Made by a program: the position numbers and the translations under genes. Below, piece by piece: positions 50,270 through 59,651 of a stretch of 64,000 nucleotides of DNA. The DNA comes from Mercurialis annua (lineage: Eukaryota > Streptophyta > Magnoliopsida > Malpighiales > Euphorbiaceae), in the NCBI RefSeq assembly GCF_937616625.2, contig NC_065575.1:23360001-23424000 (forward strand), in the 5' to 3' direction. Numbering within the stretch: position 1 is the stretch's first letter; each line of letters begins with the position of its first letter. The notes below the pieces were generated by a model that saw only the letters and a list, made by a program, of their open reading frames with translations, ran no database searches and was not told where the DNA came from.

Positions 50270-50480
50270 TGCAAAAATGAAGGGTTGAGGTCGAGGATCA
50301 GGCACATCCCGAGGCTCTGGCACAGGCCGAGGACACGGATGGGGAGACGCTGCTGCTGAGGAGCAGCAGTAGTTGGAGGCCGGAGGACCTGTTCAGCCTC
50401 GGCAGCAACGTGAGCTTGGCGAGCCCCAGGCTGTTCTGGACGACCAGGGTAGGGCAAGGGTTCACCCGGACCCTAGCAGG
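50270..50480 (+). other. Candidate first exon of the TNPA-like gene
   Basis: A GC-rich island in otherwise AT-rich sequence, rich in GAGG and CAGC words. One frame is open throughout (from EVEDQAHPEALAQ to GFTRTLAG). Another reads RGSGTSRGSGTGRGHG before a stop, resembling the Arg/Gly N-termini seen in related proteins. A GT follows at 50479-50480. I cannot decide the frame or the start codon. Confidence 0.45.
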
Positions 50481-50577
50481 TATGATTACAATTTAATTTT
50501 TAATATGTATGTGTAAATAATATGTATATATACTAAACTATGCTTATAAAATCACAACACGATGTTGATGGACTCTA

Positions 50578-52032
50578 GGCCTATTTCTCGTGCTATGCGG
50601 GAGATTTTTAGGAAGTTCTGGTTCGAGAATGGAACAGCATGGTGCTTTCTAACAGCGGAGCAGAGAGAGTTCTACTTCCAGGAGTTCCAGGTAATTAAAT
50701 TTGCAGTTTAATACTTATAAGTTATGATTTTTTGAAAACAATAACTCACAACACATCTTTTTACTTTTTGCAGAAGGATTTTTGGTGGGATAGGTCGGCC
50801 TACATCGAGGAGATCATCAGACAGGTCTTCATGACCCACGCAGCCAACCGCTACAAAGACAACATCCACATAATGAGGAAGACGAAACAGAAGCATACCT
50901 CTATGACCCAGGATATCTGGGATGCTTGGAACGCGTTCTGGGACTCAGAGAAGGAGAGGAAGAGGTCAGAAACCGCCCGAGCGAATCGGATGAGCGAGCC
51001 AGCGGGGCCCGGTACTGGACCTGTCCGCCATATTGGTGGATCTCACTCCGCTCTCAAGCATATGGATGTGATGGTTTGTTTTAAAATTCAGCCATTAAAA
51101 TATTTAAACAATGTATTTGCTTTATTTCATACTAATTAAACTGTATTTTTTCTGATAGGAAATGGAGCTTAGCCGGAAGCCGAGTGCAACGGAGCTGCAC
51201 ACTCGCCTTCACTCCACGAAGGCTGGCAAGAAGCCGGTCGACAAGCGGGCTCAGGATATGACTGTAAGTCCTTATTAAACTTATAATTCTCTAAGTTGAA
51301 TTTAACAGTTCGGAAATGATATATTAGATTTAAAATGTTTGTTGGTTAGGTGTTAAATATATTAGGGTAGATTGTTTATTTGAAATTAACAAGTTAGAAA
51401 TGCTAGATTATATTGAACATGTTTATTGGTTGGATTATATATTGTAATTTTCTTGCAGGACTCCCTTGAAAAATCGGTGATGCTCATATTATAGAGGAAA
51501 TGCTGTGGAAATTTCCATTGAAATTAGGTTTACTGTTTAATATGTTATGCATTTTAAGTTGTTTTAAAACTAAACTTATATGTTTTTAATTTTTTTGTAG
51601 GACGCCATCACTGAGAGGCTTGCTACTGCGACACAGTCTCCGACCGGAGAGGGTAGCTCCTCGAGTCCAGCGGCTGTGGACGAGACTCTGGTGTTTCTAG
51701 ACATCGAGGGCATCAACAAGAAGAAATGTGTGTACGGCTTGGATTCCGCGAGCAACAGGTACGCGGGGACAAGCAGTAGGGTGCAGCGAGGCAACTCCTC
51801 TAGGTCGTTGCAGCAGGCGGACGAGGAGGTCGAGCGCCGTGTGCAGGCGGACATTCAGGAGGGTCTGCAACTTGCTCAGGAGCAAATGGCGGAGCAGCAG
51901 CGTCAGCAGGCGGCGACCATGGCCCAACTGATTCGTAAAGAGATTGCCAAGATGATGCCTAACCTTCTTGTAGAGTTTCGGCCACAGCCCCCACCTACCC
52001 CACCAGACGATGACGACACTATAGCTTTGTAG
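50578..52032 (+). CDS. tnpA-like: TNPA-like CACTA protein (Transposase_24 family), spliced
   Basis: Exons with canonical GT/AG borders: 50579-50690 (ISRAMREIFRKFWFENGTAW), 50774-51073 (KDFWWDRSAYIEEIIRQVFM; WDAWNAFWDSEKERKRSETA; ANRMSEPAGPGTGPVRHIGG), 51159-51263 (ELSRKPSATELHTRLHST) and 51601-52032 (DIEGINKKKCVYGLDSASNR, then a Gln/Glu-rich coiled coil and a Pro/Asp tail ending DDDDTIAL). The order AxxNR, HxGGS, ELHxxxH and VYGLxS is that of the plant Ptta/En/Spm second ORF, thought to bind subterminal repeats and help excision. A first exon probably lies around 50270-50480 but its frame is uncertain. No stop is seen in the four exons, unlike in the upstream transposase gene. Confidence 0.8.
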
Positions 52033-52259
52033 TGTCGTGTTAGCTTATCTTATTACAAACATATTATGTTTTTTTTTTACGTTTATATGTATACTTGTTA
52101 TTTATATCTATACAAATTTATTTATCAGTTTCAATTGTTTGTGATTTTATAAATGGATTATTATTACTGTAGTTAACATGTTTGAAACGACAGGGAAAAA
52201 CAGAAAAATAGTGGAGAACGGCAAAATTCTGCCGAAAAATTAGTTTATTTTACGACAGA
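52033..52259 (+). other. 3' flank of the TNPA-like gene
   Basis: AT-rich sequence with no coding; probably 3' UTR and polyadenylation region. It is followed by the right subterminal repeats. Confidence 0.4.
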
Positions 52260-52360
52260 ATTGTCCTTTTTGCGACGGATAATTCCTTCGCAAATTCCTC
52301 AGGTTTGGAGACAAAACCTAAGGAATTTGCGACGGAATTATCCGTCGCAAAAAGGACAAT
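52260..52360. repeat. Large palindrome in the CACTA right subterminal region
   Basis: Near-perfect inverted repeat with arms of about 45 bp. It runs from ATTGTCCTTTTTGCGACGGA to TCCGTCGCAAAAAGGACAAT around a short centre (GGTTTGGAGACAAAACC). It contains four GCGACGGA-type motifs. Confidence 0.88.
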
Positions 52361-52616
52361 TTTGTCATAAATTTTTCTGCCAATTTATCTCGTTTGGAGA
52401 CATTTTTGCGACAGAATTTTAATGTTTCCTACGTAATTATCCGTCGCAAAATTAGCAACGGACTTGTTATTTGGTTGCCAACACCGTTTGCGACCAAAAA
52501 TGTTGCGACAGACATAGTCCGTAGCAATTTAGGGATTTAGCAACGGTGTTTTGCGACGGAATTTAGGGATTTAGCAACGAAAAATTCCCCCGCTAAAGCC
52601 CTGCTTTCTAGTAGTG

Positions 52617-53187
52617 CTAGCCGACGAACTTCATCAAGAAGGCAGAAGTAGCTAGCATAAATGGACCGTGCACCCCCCATGCCAGGGACCTGTCCATCCA
52701 TAAACAATGGACACGGACTCCGGAGATAACCCAAAACGGCATTCCGGATGTGGTTGGAGTCAAGAGGAGCCTCCTTCAGGAGAATAAAGTAGTCTCGGTC
52801 AACAGCAGTACCCTTCAATACAAAGGTGGAGCGAGGTACTTCTCGACGAGGGCGGGACACATCCTCCAAAGAGGAATCCATAGGACCAATAGCAGGACGC
52901 TTCCGATTACCTTCAGAAGAAGCGAAAGGAAGAGACACGTAGGACGCAGCAGCCAGAGAAGATACCACTACCACCAAAACAGAATCAGTAGCAATAGAAG
53001 TAAGAGCCCCAGGCAAAGTAACAACGGGCAAAACTGCGGATAGAGATGCCAGAGAGGCAGCCGTCGTAGAAGGAACATGATCACTAGCCGGGGGGCCCAT
53101 CTTTGTTATCCGACAGAAGGAAGATAAACGGGGTCGTCGGACGGTCAAGTAAAGGAAGGCTGACATCAGCAGCACCCTCATCATCAC
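52617..53187 (-). pseudogene. Antisense ORF of the Tat-like element, N-terminal part
   Basis: Minus-strand ORF from ATG at 53187. After an Ala/Ser/Val-rich segment (about residues 30-80) come LKGTAVDRDYFILLKEAPLD, NHIRNAVLGYLRSP and ARSIYASYFCLLDEVRRL. It enters the CACTA element at residue 190. Conceptual removal of the CACTA with one trinucleotide (52617-52619) and of MITE 2 with one 9-mer gives one frame of 270 codons, to a TAG at 43020. The C-terminal half is coiled-coil-like. Tat-lineage elements are known to carry extra antisense ORFs of unknown function upstream of the 3' LTR, and position and strand agree. Another frame just upstream (LSDDEGAADVSLPLLDRP, about 53201-53145) suggests the true N-terminus was shifted by an indel. 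No enzymatic motif is visible. Confidence 0.72.
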
Positions 53188-53226
53188 TCAAAAGACCAAC
53201 GTCATTAGCATGGGGTCTCCCTGAGT

Positions 53227-53234
53227 CTTTTATA
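53227..53234 (-). promoter_or_regulatory. Candidate TATA box for the antisense ORF
   Basis: TATAAAAG on the minus strand, preceded by GCAAGC, 40 bases 5' of the ATG at 53187. The spacing is tight for a TATA promoter (the start of transcription would lie only about 10 bases before the ATG), so this is tentative. Confidence 0.35.
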
Positions 53235-53844
53235 GCTTGCTTGGGTTGTGTTGAAGAAAACCAATCAACTCAGACAAGCTACGAAAGGCACAGGAGAAAC
53301 TCCAGAATAAGGGAGAAAGGAAATCACAAACGAGGAAGAACCCTGAAGTGAAGAAGAGAAGATGCGTATACGAAGAATGTTCCAGCCCACGCAAAACATG
53401 GAATCTCCTTGAGCTTTTTTTAGCCTATTTTGGTTGGGTTAAACAAAACCAAACAACCAAAACATGCTACAAAAAGCACAGGAAGAACCCAGGAACAAAA
53501 TACAAGACAATAAATCGCTGTGGTCACCTTACTGAACCTCCTTACAACTCGTTTGAGTTGAGCAGCTCTATTAAACTCAACTCAATCAAGCCACTATTAC
53601 ACATGGAAGATCGCTCCAATCTCTCGAAAGTATGAAACTCCCCCAAAAACATACCCTAGAAAGGGTAAAAAAACAAACCGGCCGCACCAGACGACCAAGA
53701 GAAGAATAAAGTCAGTATCACCTGCAACAGACCCGATGAGACCAACGAACAAAAGAGGTCAGCAAAAGAAAAACGGAGAAACAAAAACCAGTATAGATTT
53801 TAGTAAGAAAATTTGGACATAAATACCCAGCCATTGCAATACCT

Positions 53845-53857
53845 CGGGAGGGATTAA
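53845..53857 (+). other. Polypurine tract of the Tat-like element
   Basis: CGGGAGGGATTAA directly precedes the 3' LTR start TGATGGAATG. It is the expected plus-strand primer site. Confidence 0.65.
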
Positions 53858-54055
53858 TGATGGAATGAGAAAATAAAAAAAGGTAAAAGGAAGGAAACTT
53901 AAAAATCCCATATCGACTAAGGAAATAAAGGGAAAGGGGCACAACTCCACCCTTCTAATGGGACCGCACATCAAACCTATCATCGCATAACAAATACCTG
54001 ATTCGATCCTCAAAGTCCCGACTCTTAGACTGACATCCGACATCCGGATCCATTA
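53858..54055 (+). repeat. 3' LTR of the Tat-like element
   Basis: Starts TGATGGAATG and ends GGATCCATTA, then the GTAAC target copy. It is 17 bases shorter than the 5' LTR. The block with the TATA word is missing, and several substitutions separate the two. Confidence 0.9.
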
Positions 54056-56295
54056 GTAACGTTTTAAGCGTTTGGATTGGTTTCGCAACGTTTTAAACGT
54101 TTGGCTTAAATTGATAAAAAAGGGGAAACATTAGGATTACTTTCGTAACTTTTGGCTTAAATCGCTAAAAAGGTGAAACATTTGGATTTGTTTCGTAACG
54201 TTTTAAATATTTGAATTGGTTTCATAACATTTTAAATATTTGGCTTTAATCGCAAAAGGTGAAACCTTTAATCGTAAAGTTTGTATACGCTTGGCTTCAA
54301 TCGCTAAAAAGTTAAACCTTAAGATTTGTTTCGCAAAGTTTTAAACGTTTGGATTTGTTTCGTAACATTTTAAACGTTTGGCTTGAATCGCTAAAAAGGT
54401 TAAACATTATGATGTGTTTCATAACGTTTTAAACATTTGGCTTAAATCGCTAAAAAGGTGAAACTTTAGGATTTGTTTTTTTTTTAAACGATTGGATTTG
54501 TTTCGTAACATTTTAAACGTTTGGCTTAAATTGATAAAAAGGGGAAACGTTTGGATTTATTTTGTAACGTTTGGCTTAAATCGCTAAAAAGGTAAATTTT
54601 AGGATTTGTTTCGTAACATTTTAAACTATTTGAGTAAATCGCTAAAAAGGTAAAACGTTTGGATTGGTTTCGTAACATTTTAAATGTTTGGCTTAAATCA
54701 CTAAAAAGGGGAAACGTTTGGATTTGTTTCGAAATGTTTTAAACGTTTGGCTTAAATTGTTAAAAAGGTGAAATGTTAGGATTTGTTTCATAACGTTTTA
54801 AACAATTGGCTTAAATCGCTAAAAAGGTTAAATGTTAGGATTTGTTTCGTAACGTTTTAAACGTTTGGCTTAAATCGCTAAAAAGAGGAAACACTAGGAT
54901 TTGTTTCCTAACGTTTTAAACGTTTGGCTTAAATTGCTAAAAATAAGAAACACTAGGATTTGTTTCTTAACATTTTAAAATTTTGGATTGGTTTCGCAAC
55001 GTTTTATATGTTTGGCTTAAATACATAAAAAGGTGACACGTTTGGATTTGATTCGTAACGTTTGTAAACTTTTGGCTTAAATCGCTAAAAAGGTGAAACA
55101 TTTGGATTTGTTTCATAACGTTTTAAACGTTTGGCTTAAATCGCTAAAAAGGTGAAACGTTTGGATTTGTTTCGTAACATTTGTAAACCTTTAGCTTAAA
55201 TCGATAAAAAGGTGAAACGTTAGAATTTGTTTCGTAATGTTTTAAACGTTTGGATTGGTTCGCTAAAAGGTGAAACGTTAGCATTTGTTTCGTAATGTTT
55301 TAAACGTTTGGCTAAAATCGCTAAAAAGGTGAAACGTTTGGATTTTTTGTAACGTTTTAAATGTTCAACTTAAATCGCTAAAAAGGTGAACACGAGGATT
55401 TGTTTCGTAACATTTTAATCGTTTGTTTTGGTTTCGTAATGTTTTAAACGTTTGGCTTAAATCACTAAAATGGTAAAACGTTTGTATTTGTTTCATAACG
55501 TTTGTCAACGTTTGGCTTAAATCGTTAAAAAGATGAAACGTTTGGATTTGTTTCGTAATGTTTGTAAACGTTTGGCTTAAATTGCTAAAAAGATGAAACG
55601 TTTGGATTTGTTAAGTAACGTTTTCAATATTGGGATCGGTTTCATAACGTTTCAAACGTTTAGATTAAATCGCTAAAAAGATGAAATATTTGGATTTGTT
55701 TCGTAACGTTTTAAATGTTTGGATTGTTTTCGCAACGTTTTAAAAGTTCGACATAAATCGCTAAAAAGGTGGAATGTTTGGATTTTTTTCGTAACGTTTG
55801 TAAACGTTTGGCTGAAATAGCTAAAAAGGGGAAACGTTTTAAACGTGGATTGGTTTCGTAACTTTTTAAACGTTTGGCTTAAATAGATAAAAAGGGGAAA
55901 GGTTTGGATTTGTTTCGTAACATTTGTAAACGTTTGGCTTAAATAGCTAAAAAGGTGAAACGTTTGGATTTAATTCGTAAAGTTTCAAAGGTTTGATTGG
56001 TTTCGTAACGTATTAAACGTTTGATTGGTTTTGTAACCTTTTAAACGTTTGGCTTAAATTACTAAAAAAATGAAACGTTTAAATTTTTTGTAACGTTTTA
56101 AACGTTTGGATTGCTTTCGTAACGTTTTAACGTTTGGCTTCAATAGCTAAAAAGGCAAAACGTTTGGATTTGTCTCTTAACATTTGCAAACATTTTGCTA
56201 AATTCGCTAAAAAGGAGAAACCTTAGGATTTGTTTCGTAACGTTTTAAGCGTTTGGATTTGTTTCGTAACATTTAAAACGTTTTTGCTTAAATTT
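54056..56295 (-). repeat. 60-bp satellite array, R orientation, block 4
   Basis: Continues the R-strand satellite interrupted at 36562: same orientation and same variant monomers. It runs to the junction with the minus-strand LTR at about 56295. Confidence 0.95.
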
Positions 56296-57345
56296 TAATC
56301 CAATAGGCCTGGTGCCGAGAACTGAGCTACACCGAGTTACCACCGACCACTCTTAATCCATACCCAAAGTCCCGATAACTGAGCTACACCGAGTTACTCT
56401 ACTGGTCCCGTGAGCTATGCTCACACCGAGTTACCACCACATATCACATGCCTTATCTAGATCAATACCGGTGTGCACGCAGTCCTAATGATGCCCATTA
56501 GGTAGCATGTTCCAACTAAGAGTCATAATGGAAAAACAGTTCGCAATTGTACGTATACAATATATAGATATTAAAATAACAATTTACTAATAAAGCGGTA
56601 AATAGTAAGTACAAACTCACTGCTTGCTAATCCACGTGACAACCTCGCAAGCAATCTAATCATGGTTCGTCTCCGAAACACGAACGGTCGACGAGTCTAA
56701 ACAAGGTATAAATAATAATTAAAAACAGACCCTAACTCTAAAGAGTACTAGACACCACATATGACTAGCACAAATGACAAGTCAAGGTAAAGCCCATCAT
56801 AATAACACAATATTCAATTAAATAACAAGCAACAACAAGTCAAGTTAAGTTGAGTCCCCGACCTTTAAAACATAAACCAGAGTGGGCAAAAACCCAAATC
56901 AACTTTATCTCTGTAATATCCCGTGTTTTTTCGTCATGGTTTCGTTGTGTTTCCGACTTAGTTTTGGATTGTTAATGGTGGACTTAGCAAGTGTGACATT
57001 TTGTTTGGGGTTTGAGTTGTATCTTGTATGTGTCGCATATGTAGTGTGAGTTTTTGATGGCGATTTGATTTGTATTCGATTTATAATCGATGATGTATTC
57101 GCGTACCTTCTGAATCTAAACATGTTTTGAGAAAACATGCATATCTCCCAATATAACTGTTGGATCGGGCTCCTTTTTGGATATGTTGTGCCCAAGACAA
57201 AGTTGACCGTTGGATCAAAAATTGAGGCGCGTTGGAGGGCGGGATGGCTCGCAACGAACCCCATACGTTTTCTGTGCGCTTGGTGAAGGCACGATGGGAT
57301 GAACACGCCTCGCATCGCGCCTCACCTGTAATTTTGTATATTGGC

Positions 57346-57354
57346 CTATAAATA
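57346..57354 (+). promoter_or_regulatory. LTR TATA box (family C)
   Basis: CTATAAATAG in the same context as in family A (TTATTCGACC follows), so a retroelement promoter is likely. Confidence 0.6.
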
Positions 57355-59270
57355 GACCCTTTATTCGACCCATATCAGCCCCCAATTATTTTATAAGCCC
57401 TAGGAACTTAAAAGACTCTGTGAAATACGAATATCCTTGCTATCTCTCACGTTCTTGGATTCGGTAAGCGATTTTAACACTCCGTTCTTTGTTAAAACAA
57501 TTCCTTATCGCGTATATCAAGTGTTAACTTATTTGAACCCTTTTTCCAGCGTGTTGTGGGTGTTGATTCATTGTTTTCATTCGGTTCCTTCGCTGATCTT
57601 GCTTCTTAACGGTATGTGTTGCTATCCCTTGATTGATGAGTAGGGATTCATGTGTTAGGTTGCTAGACTGTGTTCTAATGTGATTTACCCATGTTGTGGC
57701 TGATTTGATCTCTGAAACACTTAGCCTAATCTGTAATATGGTGTTTACCATTGAATTATCATGCTATAACATTTAGATTTAAATGTTGATTATTGGGTTA
57801 AGGTACTAGGTTGTTCATATGATTATGGCTTGGTTAATTCGTTGTTTTACCAATGTAGAAGAGGGCTGGAAATTTTTGTTAAAGGTCGATCTTTTGTGTT
57901 TGAATCAATGTTACATCTTTTGGCATGCTTAGTAAATCATAGGATGATTGGTTGGCTTGTAAATGCATGATTTCACCTTGTTTATATGTTGAGTACATTT
58001 CAATGATATAATTGATGTCCATAATCGTATTGAGACTGTTTTGTATCATTATTGGCATGTTGGCATTGCTTGGTTGTGAACTACTTTATTTGTGTTGTTT
58101 CACTTTAGTAGTCAAGTTCATGTTGTGGTTAAGTTGTGGTTTGAATCTTGTTTCAAATCTGAGTTTAACGTTTAAATGGATGATTTAATCTTTTTTGGTT
58201 CATTTAAAAGAAGTTTAACATACTTATGTTGGTATGGTGTGATTTGTCGAATGTTGGCTAAACGATGGATTGTGTTCTTGTTTTTAAAAGACTATACTTT
58301 TCATTCAAGTTATTCAGAATGTAAGATTGGGTTTTATTTTGGTTTAACTTTGGGTTGGATTTGACTTTGGTCGCCCAACAAGTGGGAAGAAGCTTGGTAG
58401 TTTTGATAAATCGGTTGACTCACTGATATGGATTTAAACTTGTGTTATCTAAAACTGTTTTCTGAATTATTCAAATTGTGTTTTGAAATGGAAACTTATA
58501 TGGTTTGTATTTTATAACTTGGGTTATGGTTTGGATGCGTATGAACCTTATGTGTTCGGTTATACATTTGCTTGTTATTATGTGTGCTAGTCCTACATGG
58601 TGTCTAGTACTCCCTAGAGTTAGGGTATGTTTTTAATTATTTTTTATACCTTGTCTAGACTCTTCGACCGTTCGTGCTTCGGAGACGAACCAGGATTAGA
58701 TTGCTTGCCAGGTTATCACGTGGATTAGCAAGAAGTGAGTTTATATCGCTATTTACCGCTTTATTAAGTAAATTGTATTTTGTATATATATATATATATT
58801 GTATAAACAGCTTTCAAACTGTTTTTGGCATTATGGATCTGAATTGGAACGGGTTACTCGATGGGCATCATCGAGACGGCGTGCGCACCGGTATATGATC
58901 ATATGGTATTGAGGTAGGTTCGAGATACGTCTCGCCTTAGTGAGGGCGCCGATGGAATATACGTCTCCTAAGACTCACATATTTTATTTGAGTGATAGTC
59001 GGGGATCGGTTATGGTGATACGTCTCACCGACACGACAACTGGATTTAGATATTTGTGGTTTAGGGTTTCAATGCTTATCCATAATGATAAATTGCTTTA
59101 CAAATGTTTTAAGATTTTTTAAGGTTTTCATTTAATAAATGTAAATAGTTGTATGAACTCATCTCAGTATATCTGACCCTGTTGCTTTCCCAATTTTTTT
59201 CAGGGTTATGATTTGAGCGAGTCAGCTGGTCTCCGATTCTTTATTTCCTCGGAGGTCTTCCTTTATTTTA

Positions 59271-59651
59271 GGCCTAATTATTTAAAAACCACCCACCTTG
59301 TAACTTTTTTTCATTTATACCACGACCTAGGAAAATTTTCATTTGTACCCTATTTTTGATTTTTATGTTTCGTTTGTACCCCAAGAGTAATTTTTTTGAT
59401 AATTTAATTAATTTAAAGATGAAAATATTAAAAACAAGATACATAAATGATTATCATTAACGTTTTATTAGAATATAGGTTAAAAATGAAGAACTAATTT
59501 AAATTTTTTTTCAAAAAAAATAGGTCAATTCAACTCATTAGGGTAGAGATGAAACATAAAAATCAAAAATAGGGTACAATTGAAAATTTTCATAGGTCAT
59601 GGTATAAATGAAAAAAAATTATAAGGTGGGTGGTTTTTAAGTAATTAAGCC
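59271..59651. mobile_element. 381-bp MITE with 9-bp target duplication
   Basis: Terminal inverted repeats of about 110 bp begin GGCCTAATTATTTAAAAACC on the left and GGCTTAATTACTTAAAAACC on the right (reverse complement). They continue through CACCCACCTT and TTTCATTTATACCA. The target duplication TTTATTTTA is exact (59262-59270 and 59652-59660). The related LTR at 28130-28160 lacks the insert and shows the single site (CTTTATATTTTGATAAAG). Nine-bp duplication and GGC ends suggest a Mutator-like MITE. It has no coding. Confidence 0.9.

Larger units (their letters stand above)
44202..52616 (+). mobile_element. CACTA (En/Spm) DNA transposon
   Basis: The terminal inverted repeat is CACTACTAGAAA at the left and TTTCTAGTAGTG at the right. 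The flanking trinucleotides CCA and CTA are consistent with a 3-bp target duplication carrying one change. Subterminal regions (44215-44645 and 52200-52600) are packed with GCGACGGA motifs in both orientations, the usual TNPA-binding-type structure. Inside are a TNPD/TNP2 pseudogene and a TNPA-like gene on the + strand. A foldback MITE sits in the left part. The element is inserted into the antisense ORF of the Tat-like retroelement. At 8415 bp it is in the normal range for potentially autonomous CACTA elements, but its transposase is broken. Confidence 0.93.
53188..53857 (-). other. Region between antisense ORF and 3' LTR
   Basis: No convincing coding. A diverged direct duplication pairs 53215-53305 with 53409-53510 (spacing about 194 bp; shared words include AAGCACAGGAAGAA/AGGCACAGGAGAAA and GGTTGTGTTGAAGAAAACCA/GGTTGGGTTAAACAAAACCA). 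On the minus strand TATAAAAG at 53227-53234 lies 40 bases upstream of the antisense ATG and could be its promoter. The last 13 bases form the polypurine tract. Confidence 0.5.
36563..54055 (+). mobile_element. Non-autonomous Tat-like Ty3/gypsy element, nested
   Basis: A complete LTR retrotransposon outline. The 5' LTR is 36563-36777, followed by a primer-binding site, broken gag and protease-like coding, an antisense ORF, a polypurine tract at 53845-53857 and the 3' LTR at 53858-54055. The 5-bp target duplication GTAAC lies at 36558-36562 and 54056-54060, and R-strand satellite lies on both sides. Three later insertions (39641-42628, 43124-44051, 44202-52616) account for most of its length; without them it is about 5.1 kb. 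I find no reverse transcriptase, RNase H or integrase. The CxFHxxxGHDTEEC knuckle, the protease-region wording and an antisense ORF before the 3' LTR fit the Tat lineage. The two LTRs differ at many positions and by indels, so the insertion is old. Confidence 0.88.

Noticed and set aside
52537..53187. The minus frame read straight through into the CACTA end (SRALAGEFFVAKSLNSVAKHRC).
   Set aside because: The last part of that frame is CACTA terminal sequence. The real continuation of the antisense ORF is at 44201 and below.
1..56295. Telomeric or subtelomeric repeat (TTTAGGG type).
   Set aside because: The monomer contains TTTTTAGCG and CCAAACG but no run of the plant telomere heptamer.
57437..59122. 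Several short frames between 57437 and 59122.
   Set aside because: All fall inside the solo LTR (family C), with no domain or conservation in related LTRs.
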